Shown: positions 1 to 10,263 of the stretch, in pieces | How the letters are laid out: each line of letters starts with the position of its first letter | Position numbering within the stretch: the first letter of the stretch is position 1 | Source: Gracilaria gracilis | Taxonomy: Eukaryota > Rhodophyta > Florideophyceae > Gracilariales > Gracilariaceae | Assembly: GCA_030374805.1 (NCBI GenBank) | Contig: JARGSG010000004.1 | Span: 434,001 to 498,000, forward strand | Length of the DNA: 64,000 nucleotides | Direction of reading: 5' to 3' | Notes under the pieces: model-generated | The model's input: the letters and a program-made list of their open reading frames with translations, nothing else | Databases searched by the model: none | What the model was told of the DNA's origin: nothing | Program-made: the position numbers and the translations under genes

Positions 1-247
1 ACCACCACTATGTCACCGCTCAGCCTTGAGCTCTGGAAAATGCATCGAGAAAATATTGAAGGGCAACCCGTTCTCGCAGAGTTCACCGCAAATGAAAGTC
101 ATATAGGGGGCGTAGGAGCAACCAGTAAGGGAAGCCAATTATGGCTACCACTCCTGGGAGAATCATCTTTCTTGGGTGACTTAATTGATCCACTCTTTGG
201 TGTATTCTTTCAATCCTTAATTTTAGGCTCCTAATGACCCTCACTTC

Positions 248-355
248 GCTTGTCGAGACGGTGGGTCCCGGTCTTAAACCCGGTTAACGCATCTATCCTG
301 CGAGGGGCTCGGTTTGCTCAGCTACGTCACAATCGAAAGAAGATACCGAACGTCT
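248..355 (-). repeat. Dispersed repeat R1, copy 1 (degenerate)
   Basis: About 100 bp that aligns by eye with 40262-40370 (-) and more weakly with 38833-38935 (+). All three share an order of short blocks: a GAAG..GTTCGG block, then a CCGGGT.TAAGACCGGGA block and, in two of them, CACCGTCTCGAC. In copies 1 and 3 the minus-strand frame reads KTGTHRLD, so the repeat may be a fragment of a coding sequence, but copy 1 has stops upstream in that frame. The family is not recognised. Confidence 0.45.
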
Positions 356-1171
356 TCATGTATTTTGGCGGTCCGGGTTTGCACTACCAATGTAACGCAA
401 TAAGTATTTCTATTCGTCATGAAAAGGTTGCAGGGGATCAAGAAACAGAACGCGAGGTATTTTGCTGCCGGTCGCCGAATAATCCAACCTAATACAATCC
501 CTCCTAGAGCATTGTTGGTGATGAGATATATCACAAAAAATTCTAGGCGGAACGCACGATTTGAGGGACTATTTAATGTAGCGCGAATGAATCGCGGTAG
601 CGCTTATGTTTTTCGCAAGGAACTAGGCAAGTTGAAACGCGCTGTAACGTCTGATCACCTGAAAATTGTGTGAATTGTCGACCAGGCAGGAATTGAGGAA
701 GGAACGTTCGAGGTTGAGAAGATTTCGGACCATCGGACTGAAAAAATGGAAAAATGAGCTACGTCATTTTCTGGAAGAACAAGAATGTTGAGCCAAGTTG
801 GGAACCAGTTAGCAAACGTAGCGATGTCGAAAACATCCGCCGTTATTAAAAGTCGGTTCGCCCAACTCGAGGCACCAATCGGAAAAGTCGGACGGACCTA
901 GACGCCGTGATGTCGTGATGAAGACAGACAGACAGACATACAGTAGAGACAGTCGCGTCGAATTTTAAGCGAGCATCGTGCTTCAAGCTGTGCGCTGTAT
1001 CTGATAGGGCTTGCAACACCCACACAAACCCAATAGACAATACGCAGAGCTTGAAGTAGTTATTAGTGTGGCTATAGAAGGCGACGTATAACGAAATAAG
1101 TCTTGCAGAAGAGTCCGAATGGCCTTTTAAAAGCCCTGCGAACGGATCAATAAACCAGTGTCTCTTCGAGA
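356..1171. other. Non-coding, unrecognised DNA
   Basis: Only short overlapping frames (84 codons at 419-673 +, 111 codons at 846-1181 -) with no recognisable motif. A short GACA run lies near 922-937. I see no gene that can be supported here. Confidence 0.4.
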
Positions 1172-1191
1172 TTGACCTCATATGAGGTCAA
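1172..1191. repeat. Perfect 20-bp palindrome flanking the piggyBac relic (left)
   Basis: TTGACCTCATATGAGGTCAA is its own reverse complement. The same unit recurs on the other side of the piggyBac relic at 3922-3941 (one mismatch) and, as an 18-bp version, at 3944-3961. The flanking position suggests a terminal or subterminal element of that transposon, but no TTAA target duplication could be paired with it. Confidence 0.6.
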
Positions 1192-1492
1192 TATTGATTG
1201 TGTTGTATCTTTTTTTAGAAATCCCAAAAAGTTTTAAAAACTTAGTGTGTCAACCGACCTGGATCTTCCCTTCGAGGGCCACGCAGAAGTTAATCAAAAC
1301 TCCGTCCACTTCCCTGTAGGCTGTTTACTTCTTCTGTCACGTCATCAAGATCTCTCCAATATGCCGCCGTCAACAGCTCCTCGCCGTGTTATTGGAACAA
1401 CTGTACACCGCCGTGCTGGACTTGTTACCTCCGAATCAGCTTGCAAAGGCTACTTCGGATCACTTTGAAAATCTAAAACCGTCAATGGAACC

Positions 1493-3450
1493 GTGACAAA
1501 TGTGGACACCAAATCAGTCAATGGTCGTAATATGAGTTATATCACTTTTAAGTTTGGTCTGCCCAATAGTGAGAAAGAGTGTACTCTACCGTTATGTAGT
1601 GTGAAGCTTAGCAGTGGGGTCGGCGAAGAGACCGAAACGATTCCGGATGTTATAGAGGCAATATCGAGAGCTGATGCGGTTCAAACTGCTGAAGAAAGCG
1701 AAATCCCTCCAACTCAGCAAATTTGGCAGTCCAATGAAAACGAATCTTCAGCTGCAGTCAACCAATCACTGACGGCTCATGAGGGGCAGTGAAACACGCA
1801 GAAAATCTGTACGCCATTGAATGGCTCCATGCAATTGCATCAATGGAAGGTTATTGGTCCAGCCGTAGATTATCTCTTCTCGTCATGTGCAGCACGGTAT
1901 GGAATCTATTGACTACTTTATGTGGATATTTCCTACTGTATATCTGCACTCAATTGTAGAGAAGACTAATGCAAGGCTCAGAGATCCTTTAGCAGCTGAA
2001 ACATCTGGTGGAGAGCTTCTGAAGTTCTTTGGCCTATTGATTCTCATAACGCGATTATAATTCTCTGATCAAAGAGAGTTATGGAGCCCAAACCATTTTT
2101 CAAGTTATCTTCCTGCCCCTTTAATCGGTAGGGCGATGTCACGAAATAGATTTGAGATGCTGAAAATCTGTATGTTTTTCAGTGGCATGGACAATCGTGA
2201 CGTTCAGGGTATGGCGCGATGGAGCCTGGTAAATGGTTTTGTGCAAGCAATTAACCAACAACGATTATCATTCTCCAAACCATCTCATGCTCTCTGTGTT
2301 GACGAAAGCATGTCACAGTGGTACGGATTGGGAGGTGACTGGATCGATTTAGGCCTTCCTCATTATACAGCCTTGGATCGCAAACCCGAAAATGGATTGC
2401 AAATGAAGACCGTTTGCTGTGGAAGAAGTGTCATTACGTTGAAAATTGAGCTTAATATGAGATCTCAAATGCCTGTTTTAGAGTTTTCTTCAAATCATGG
2501 ATATGGCACCGCAGTTCTATTACGGCTAGTGCAGCCATGGTTTGGATCAGGGCGACTACTGTGGGCAGATTCCTTCTTTGCCAGTGTGCATACGGCTAAT
2601 TATCTTCTACAAAATGGACTGAAATTTACTGGAGGTATAAAAACTGCAACTCGAGGCTGTCCGATAAAACACCTTTCTGAAATCACTTTATCGAGCAGAG
2701 GTGAATCTATGTCTATGGTATCAAAGGGACCTACCATTAATACCGATTTGATGGCAGTCATTTGGGTGGATAGAGAACAAAGGTACTTTGTATCAACTTC
2801 TGGAACAGTTAATCCTGGTACTGCTATACCGAGAGAAACATGAAAGAGGGAAGGCACCATTTCCAAAAAGATTGAACTCGAGGTTTCTATTCCTGAAGTA
2901 TGAGAGGAATACTACAAAACATTTTCAATGATCGATAGACATAATTGATCCCGTCAAGATGATTTGAAACTTGAGAAGAAAATCGAGGTGAAGAAATGGT
3001 CTTTTCGTTTCAATTGCTCTCTCCTAGCTAGCTATCTGTATCGTAGATGCTTGGAACCTCTACAAAGCATTCAATCGTGGCCGCCAGTTGAAGAGCCTAC
3101 ACAATTTTTTTTGTGAATTAGCTGTCGAACTGATCGATAACACTTAGAATGAAACAGGTCGTATTGACAGAAATACGAAAGGAGTTAAACCAACTGATTC
3201 CCGCCCAAAACCTGCTGAAACTGGAATTCATTTGATGAAAAGAGGAAATAAATGGAAGAGAAACGATGGAAGCATATCAAAAGCTCTGTATCGAGGTCAC
3301 TGCAACTCATGCGGAAGAAATACGAAGTCTAATTTTATATGTTCTGACTGCCATTTAAGGAAGAACAAAGAGGTTTATTTGTGCCACACTGGTACTGGTA
3401 GAGATTGTTTTGCTGTTCATTTAGACAACTGTCACGGTTTTACGCTTTAG
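1493..3450 (+). pseudogene. piggyBac-type (DDE_Tnp_1_7) transposase relic
   Basis: A decayed cut-and-paste transposase. In one frame from about 1899 the translation runs through ESIDYFMWIFPT and LLKFFGLLILITR, meets TAA at 2058-2060, and continues as the longest open part (2136-2843). That part contains CVDESMSQWYG and LPHYTALDRKPENG, which match the DDE domain of piggyBac-like transposases, the DE of CVDESM being a catalytic-type acidic position. Further in-frame TGA codons occur at 2841-2843, about 2901 and about 2946. The Cys-rich C-terminal domain typical of the family survives at 3232-3450 (CNSCGR...CSDC...CHTGTGRDCF..H). An acidic N-terminal portion is at 1493-1792. It cannot make a full protein; the family call is firm and the exact start is not. 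Confidence 0.82.
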
Positions 3451-3921
3451 TTGACCCACTATAGGGTACACAAGGTTGTCAAACTTCGTTTTTAGTACTA
3501 AAATGGGCATATCTTTCATAAAGAAAAAGACAGTTCAATTACCTTTAGCCCCCTACTACTTCGATCTGCGTTATTAAGCTTGCTAGATGAATCAACCTTT
3601 TTAGAAAATCTCACCTTATTCTGTCTGCTGTTCAAGTGGGCGTGTGTACACGTTCTGAAGTTAAATTAACACCTAGAAGTAGTCGAGCTTCAAATAGAGT
3701 TTTAGAGTTTTAATAAACTCAAGGAGGTTTAAACTCGGTCTTATTTAGCTCTGAAACGGTTTGAATCCGCTGAGCTACAGTTACGAGTGCTCTAAAAGTT
3801 TTTTTTGCTACTTAAACTACAGCTCGGTTGGGTGTAGAGGCGCTTTTCAAATTTCAAATTTGAAAACCCCTTCTGGCATCCTCAAAATGCAATTTTTTGA
3901 TTTTTTCGACGGCCGACGGGG
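3451..3921. other. Non-coding right part of the piggyBac relic or host DNA
   Basis: AT-rich sequence with no usable reading frame. A homopolymer T run lies near 3799-3806. No terminal inverted repeat could be identified with confidence. Confidence 0.4.
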
Positions 3922-3961
3922 TTGACCTCATACGAGGTCAACCTGACCTCATATGAGGTCA
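3922..3961. repeat. Two adjacent palindromes flanking the piggyBac relic (right)
   Basis: TTGACCTCATACGAGGTCAA (one mismatch from a perfect palindrome) followed two bases later by TGACCTCATATGAGGTCA. These match the single palindrome at 1172-1191, so the motif brackets the piggyBac relic about 2.75 kb apart. Confidence 0.6.
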
Positions 3962-5025
3962 CAACTCCGGTCGAATAGACACTAGTACTGCGTTATTTCT
4001 AATACCCAAAAAATGGCCAATTTGTTATTCAGAATTTGGTGAAGAAATAATGGCCCTGGCTGAAATCACACGGCGTGGCCGACGTAGGACAGTGCACCCA
4101 TCTGATAGCTGGGCTCCACCTCCAGTACCCACCAAAATAGCATTGTATGGCCCGGTCCTCTCTCCGCCCATCCTACCTTCCCATCATCTCCCCCATCCAA
4201 TGAACACGCTAGGCTCAATCTCTATGATCCTTCCCACCAATCGTAGCTACACAAGTCCCCAACAAAATTGGCGCCCTATTCAAACCGAAACACCGAAACG
4301 GCAGTACTTCTGGTCGTTCTCATGGTCATCTTCAATTTCCTTCTGGTTCACCATTCTTCCTCATGAAACCTCAACACACTCAGTAACCAACAATGTCAAC
4401 GTGTGGCAATTTGCGCGATTTATTCCCCACTAGAGCTTCTCCACCGGCGCAGAGTAAAACAGCAAAACAGCAAACTAGGTTACGCACTGAAAAACGGCTT
4501 CTAGCCGTGTTTCTCAAGTTTGCGCAGGAAAGGGTTTGCTCCATAATTACTTGATAAAATCCTGTCAATTTGCGCAAGATTTGCGGACTAAATCAAATAT
4601 TGGCAGCAAAAGAGCAAACGCTATTGAATTTTCAAAAAAAATTTAAGTTGCTCTCGACCAATCATTTGAGGCAAAAAGTCTGACAAATTCTACAGAACCC
4701 ACGCTGTTATAGCTAATAGAAGTTGAACAAGTGTAGTTTTTGAAGTAAGAGTGTTTGCTCATTTACTTCAAAAGTTTTTGCCAGTCGAGATGCTCTTATG
4801 TACGTTAGTTTCTAACTCAGGCTACAATCCACAACATATTTAACATTATTTTGAGACCCAAAACCCCAGTCACGAGAACAAAATATTGAGATTGCGGCTC
4901 TAGGATAATACTACGTAAGAAACGTATGAGAATATGCAAATTGGTAGCGACGCGATGGAGAATAACGATCGACGTGATGACGATGATTCTGTCTTTGTCA
5001 GACGCTTGGAAGAAATCTGCTTTAT
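3962..5025. other. Unrecognised DNA, possible short ORF
   Basis: A 127-codon plus-strand frame at 4050-4433 (Pro/Ser/Thr-rich, no known motif) has no support as a gene. The rest is AT-rich with only short frames. Nothing else recognised. Confidence 0.3.
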
Positions 5026-5028
5026 TAC

Positions 5029-5812
5029 ATGAACCTGGGATGGATTAAGCGCAATTCTCGTCAAAGGTCAGTGGCTATCACTTGCCATGGAATAAACTGT
5101 GTACACAATGGACATGTAATAAAGTGCTCTTTCAAAGAAACTACGGACATTTTACTAGAAGGAGCAACAAAAGGCATAGCTGATCATCTGCAAGGTATTA
5201 CCGAAAATATCATGCTTGGGCAAATGGTCTCAATTGAGACAGGATACTTCAAGTTGATGGTTATTGAGAAAATGTTACAGGACGCCATTGAACCGAAAGG
5301 AGCAACCAAATTTGCCCCGCCACCCATGACAACAGATGGGTATCAATCAGGAAGATGAACCTCCACTCTTGTAAAAGCTACGCCTGGTCGACGGGGGTGG
5401 TGCTGAAATTCGGGTAACACCTGAAAATGCATACTTACCTGCAGCGTGAAGCACATCTAACGGAGCTGGGTCTATGAGAGTAGGTTCTTGGCAAATGTCA
5501 CAGATGTCGCCGTCAGCAGATGATGCACATTTTTACCAGTCGCATCACACAAAGGATCTGGACTTGGCGGTAGAGCTACTCTCTTACAACCACGAGGAAG
5601 AGACTATGTCGCTCGTGTAAGGTCTCGTGGTGTTGGTGGGGCCAACCCCTACGCAGCGAGCCCCGCGTCCGCCGCTAGCTCTGTTTATGCTGTGCGCCCG
5701 GCTTACTCAGCTGCGAGCCCGACCTACATGGCTAGACCGGCGGTGGCCAGTCCTGCGAGAACAGATAGCCCATATGGGGCTAGTACGTCGGTGTTAACGG
5801 AATGCTAGTTTG
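5029..5812 (+). pseudogene. RNA polymerase II largest subunit (RPB1) 3' fragment with non-heptad tail
   Basis: Positions 5029-5358 encode ITCHGIN, then CSFKETTDILLEGA, then GITENIMLGQM. This matches the conserved RPB1 block near the end of the catalytic core (family pattern RHGIN..CSFEET..ILLEAA..G..ENIMLGQ). Downstream, in broken frames, the linker continues (RVTPENAYLP, then SMRVGSWQMSQMSPSADD). The tail at about 5620-5812 reads ANPYAASPASAASSVYA, AYSAASPTYMARP and DSPYGASTS before TAG. There are stops (for example after PENAYLPAA) and frame changes (near 5536-5546), so this is a relic. The tail has Tyr-Ser-Pro stretches but no YSPTSPS repeats, as reported for red algal RPB1. The 5' nine-tenths of the gene is absent. 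It abuts transposon copy A. Confidence 0.78.
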
Positions 5813-5982
5813 GCGGTCAAAAATGACCGAATTAAAACGAACGAAAAACCGGTGAAATTATCCAAATTTGGAAGTGGTAATTTCCGAAAGTTTTCTACCT
5901 TTCCACTTGTGCTAGTTTTTTTCGAAAGAATTATTCCAAATTGTTTCCATCTTTGCTAGTTTGGATGGAAGGGAAACTAGCA
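5803..5982. repeat. Subterminal TGCTAGTTT repeats
   Basis: TGCTAGTTT occurs at 5803, 5910 and 5954, and its reverse complement AAACTAGCA at 5974-5982, forming a short inverted pair. A second inverted pair, CGGTCA...TGACCG, lies at about 5814-5830. Copy B repeats the arrangement (56965, 57117, about 57140), with the middle unit altered. Repeated short motifs just inside the ends are typical transposase-binding sites of CACTA/TNP2-type elements; that role is inferred. Confidence 0.55.
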
Positions 5983-6329
5983 CACTTCTTTCGTTTATGG
6001 TAGTTTCGCAGCACAATGTAAGTGTGTTAGTGTCACCTACGTTCATGTATATGGCGGCGAATAGCGAGATAGACACTTAGATAGAAACTTAAATAGCTGT
6101 TTATCGAAGAGAAATAGGAGTATACAAATAGATCGAATACCTTTCCAGTTTGTTGAGATCGGTTCACTAGTCAACACCTTTCACATCAGGCATTCGTTTA
6201 CTAAATATATGAAACGCCTTTGAATCACGTGCAATCATCCCCATCGCTCTGTCCCACCGTCCGTGCGCCATATTACGCTCGCCGCTACGTACCCCCAATC
6301 CTCTCCAGCACCCCCCAACCTTCCCCGCC

Positions 6330-9300
6330 ATGCCCAGCTGCTGCTTTGAAGGCTGCTTCTTCTTCGCCCGCACCATCCCCGCCATCCAAAGGCACCAGAG
6401 AAGATGCTCCAATCGCCTCAACCGAAACAAGCGTTTCCTCTCCCCAGGCGGAGGCCTCCCCCACTTCCCCCCACGGATCAAGCGTCACAAGTCTACCCCC
6501 CACCTCCATACACCTCCCCCTCCCACAAACCGCCCTTCCGACAACGTTCCCATCGCAGACGACGACTCCCACCACCACCACCAGCTCTACCTCTCCCCCC
6601 ACACCCAGGACGCCTACCCCATCACCACCACCCCCGTCGGCTCCATCTCCCCCTCCCCTCCTCCCCCTCCTCCACCTTCCTTCCCCCTCCTCAACAACCC
6701 CCACCTCGAACGCATGGTTCTCTGAATCTCTTCCATCGCCTCCTCCCTCGGCTTCCGAAAGGCTGAAGAACTCATCTCCCTCCTCCAAGACCCCGCCTTC
6801 TCCAAACCCGCCTTCCACAACGCCTTCTCCTCCGCCTCTCAGTGTCACAAACTTCTTCCAACACCAAGTCAGCAACATCGGCTTCGCTCCCACCACCCTC
6901 TCTGACCCACAGCAGCTCTTCTCCACCACCATCTTCCGAAAGGACCTCATCCAGGTCCTCAAACAACAACTCGCCTTCGCACACTTCCACAACACCTTCT
7001 TCCACCCCGTCTCCCACACAACATTTTCCGGCTCTCCCGCTTTCTCCCACCCCATGGCCTCTACCCTCGGAAAAGAAGCAGTCCCCGCCCTCAAAGCCGC
7101 AATCATGCACTCCTCCAGCGACTCCTGCATCTGGCACATCCCCGACTCCACCGGTATCGACTCCTTCATCGGCTTGGTCCAAATCTACTCTGACAAGTCC
7201 TCCACCTCCCTCAAATCCTCTTCCGTCACCCCCTACCCCCTTCACATCACCCTTCTCAACTTCTCCGATGCCTTCCGTCGCAAGTGCATCACCGAACACC
7301 TCACCCTTCTCGGATACTTGCCAACCTCCTTCCTCCCAACCAATCCCTCCCAAGACCACGACTCCATCCCTCAAACCTCCTCTCACATCCCCCGCCACAC
7401 CAAAATGGAACTCATTCAGCTCGTCATCTCCAACCTCCTCGGCCCCCTCCTCTCCTCCGGTCTCAACCGCTTCCTCTTCCGTGACGCCCATGGTGTTCTA
7501 CGCCACTGTCACCCAATCATCGCCAGCTACTGCGCCGACATCCCCGAAGCAAAAGATATCCTCGCCGTCTCCCACGGAACCCGCCCCCGACACCCTTGTC
7601 ATAGATGCACCGTCTCTCGCACAGACCTCCCTCTATACATTCAATCCCCTTCCCCCCGAACTCAGCACCAGACCCTCGCCGCACGCAAATCACACTCCAC
7701 TCTCCTCCAACAATCACAAGACGCTCTCCTCGCTCGTAAGCCCAGAATCTCCCGTAACACCAAGAAAAAAGCCCTCGAAGCCCTCCACTCCCTCTCCCTC
7801 GCAAAGTACTCCTCCTTCTACGAATCATACCCTCTTCTCAACATCATCCCACTCCTCTCCCCTTACAACATCTTTACCTTCGAACCACTCCACAACTTCC
7901 ACCTCGGCGTCTCCAAGCTCATCAAGCTCGCCGCCACCGAGAGACTCCGCTCAGAAGCACTCCTCACCACCCCCCGTTCCTCCAAGTCCCGTCGCCCCTT
8001 CAACTCCGTCCGCACTTCCATCCTCAATCATTCAAATACCATTCTCTCCGCCATCGAAAAGCACTTCCCCGCAAACGGACTCCACATCGACATCTCCACT
8101 TCCGACAACAGTCAAACTCTCAACGGTTTCTTCACTACCGACGGCTTGCGTGGTATGCTCGAAGCAAAAGACTACCTCGCACTCGACATGGTCTTCCCCA
8201 TCATCGGCGCCTTCTTCGGCCGATGCTGTGACGAAGTCGATTCAGCTCCCATCACTTCCGTGTTTTCCAAGTACTCAAGCCTCCTCCTCGCCTCCATGCG
8301 ATACAATACCTTCACCGAATGGACCGACGCCCGCCTCACCGACCTCCACAACCAAATCCGCTCCTTCAAGCGCACAGTCGTTCTTGTCCTCGGCCCCCAC
8401 CACACTTCCAGCCTCGGAACCCTCACGTTCCACCTCCTCGACCACATTGTCGAGGACATTCGCCGCTTCGGAGGCCTCCACTTCAATGATGCCGGCCTAT
8501 TAGAGCACTCCCACACCTTCTTCAAGTCCCACTACTCCGCACATCAAGAAACCATTCGTGCCATCCACCGCTCTAACGCCATCAAGGACTGGAATCCCGT
8601 CTCCACAAACCCTTCCATAACCTCCTCCTCCCGTGGCCTCGCTTCCCCCCTCAAATCCCGAGAACCCGGTTTCGTCCGTGATGGCAAACACATCTCCTTC
8701 GCTGACCTAATCACGGCCCACAAATTCATTCGCTCCAATCCTCACCTCCTTCACAAATGTCTTCAAGACCTCTTCCCCCCGATACCCTATCCATTCTTGC
8801 ACAATTCGGAAGAGACGCCCTTCCATCCTTTATCGGCCTCTCTCTCGAAGTCCTACAACTCACTGAAAACTCCCCCGCCCTCCGTCAGGCTCGACTCACC
8901 ACAGGCAACTCCACTTACGTCGTCTGCGGTTACATCCCAACACTCGACAACTACATTGAAGAGCGGAACGAGCTCGCGCCCCAGTATCCTCCAGTCCCTC
9001 TCATCCAACGGATTCTTGCCACCCCCTCCTTCGTTCCATCCAAGTCCCCAAAGTTCTCCCACGTTCTCGTCGCCGGCTCCACCTCCCCCTCCACATCTAT
9101 CGTCTGGGTCTGCAAACTCATCTCCCTTCTTCGTTTTGCCCTTCCTTCTTCAACTTCTTCTCCCAAGGAGTTCGCCTTCGTCCAGTTCATGGAACTCGTT
9201 CCACCCAGCGACGACGTCGATCCCACCCTGAACTGCGTTTGCCTCCGATGGGCAACAGACGACGAACAAAACCACACCATCCACCCAGTTCCCATCTCTA

Positions 9301-9500
9301 CCCACTCCACTTCCGATAACGTTTCTCCCTGGTATGGACTCATCCCCTCTTCCTCCATCTTTGGCTCCGTTCATGTTCTCCGCCAGAACTACCCCGCCCT
9401 TCCCTTCACTTCTCGTCTACACTGGCGCTTTCACCGATTCTATCTCAATCGGTTCTATCGAGACCCCACCGCCAATCCTTATTTACCATCCAACAGGTAG
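6330..9500 (+). pseudogene. TNP2/Plavaka-like transposase, copy A (three lesions)
   Basis: About 1,055 codons if intact. The start at 6330 opens with a zinc-finger-like motif (CCFEGC...IQRHQRRC), followed by a Ser/Pro/His-rich linker and then a long conserved core. Core motifs are HPCHRCTV (about 7590-7612), a Cys pair as in Plavaka transposases; FEPLHNFHLG (about 7880-7908), matching the D.MH...LG motif of TNP2 families but with Glu in place of Asp; and FHLLDHIVEDIRRFGG (about 8430-8480), matching the H.L.H...D..RFG block. Lesions relative to copy B are TGA at about 6723-6725 where B has TAC, an 11-base loss near 6855, and a 1-base loss near 8775 (C run). The very C-rich third positions create long false frames on both strands. 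The DDE assignment is by motif order only. Confidence 0.72.
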
Positions 9501-9623
9501 CCTTTATTTCCTGTTAGCTTCAGCTTCATAAAAATTTAAACCCGCTTCGTTTCAATTGGAACGAGTGAGGATACGCATGACATGAGAAAGAAGAAGCATC
9601 TCTTCCCCATCCCACACATACCT
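9501..9623. other. Convergent intergenic spacer
   Basis: About 120 bp between the transposase stop and the ORF3 stop. It is conserved in copy B (60699-60821) almost base for base and probably carries overlapping 3' ends of both transcripts. Confidence 0.5.
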
Positions 9624-10245
9624 CTAACAGGCCGCTATGTAGCAATCAAGAACTGCACCTAGTCTCCATGTTAGTTTTGCCATAAAATAGTCCTCCCTCA
9701 CAGCTAGGTATATCTTCTCCCTCGATGGTACCCAAAGCTCAACTGTCGCAGTTCTCCCAGAGTTTCCCGACACACACCTCGGATCTCCATCCACAAACCC
9801 ATCGTTCTCGAACTCCTCGGCATGCTCCTCCTCTAGCGATTGCCAGGCTACCCCCAGTATTCCTTCAACAGCCCCAGGTAGATACTTCCCATACAGAGTG
9901 GAGAACAAAAGCTGTCTTTGCCCTCCACGTTCCACAACCTCGTTCATAGTGTTCACCACACAGGCAATCCAGGCGTCAAGTCTCGCAAGGTGCATCACTG
10001 TCCCATCCACGTACTGCCGTTCACCGTTACTTTGGCTCTCCACTGCGTATCCCATATACTCCTCCAAAAGTGCCACCGCCATCCCATTCCTCGAAGTACA
10101 TATCTTCATCATCAACCTCCCATGGTGGCCCAACCGCACGAGACCCGGAATACGCAAGGTCTTCGAACCGGCTCGTTCTCCACGCACACAACTCATTCCC
10201 CCCGCCCTCCTCCCTTCCCATCAGCTTCTCGCACGCCTCCCCCAT
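9624..10245 (-). pseudogene. Transposon ORF3, copy A (frameshifted)
   Basis: The homologue in copy B (60822-61442) is one open frame of 206 codons starting MGEACEKLMGREEGGG. In copy A the same start at 10245 is open to about 10090, where one extra C (near 10086-10092) shifts the frame; the rest continues in another frame to 9624 (ending LGAVLDCYIAAC). No known domain is recognised. The protein is acidic with a mixed helical look. It lies 19 bases after the stop of ORF2 on the same strand. Confidence 0.55.
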
Positions 10246-10263
10246 CTGCTGCTTTAGCTTTTA

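Noticed and set aside
4050-4433. 127-codon plus-strand ORF
   Set aside because: No motif, no conserved copy in the window and flanking stops; length is within chance.
6285-7491. Long Gly/Glu/Val-rich minus-strand frames opposite the transposase (also 57646-58416)
   Set aside because: Complementary composition shadows of a C-rich gene; no motif, and not conserved as proteins between copies.
6842-8503. 553-codon Ser/Pro/Thr-rich plus-strand frame overlapping the transposase
   Set aside because: A shadow of the C-rich transposase codons in another frame; almost no aromatic or charged pattern, and the other frame carries the conserved motifs.
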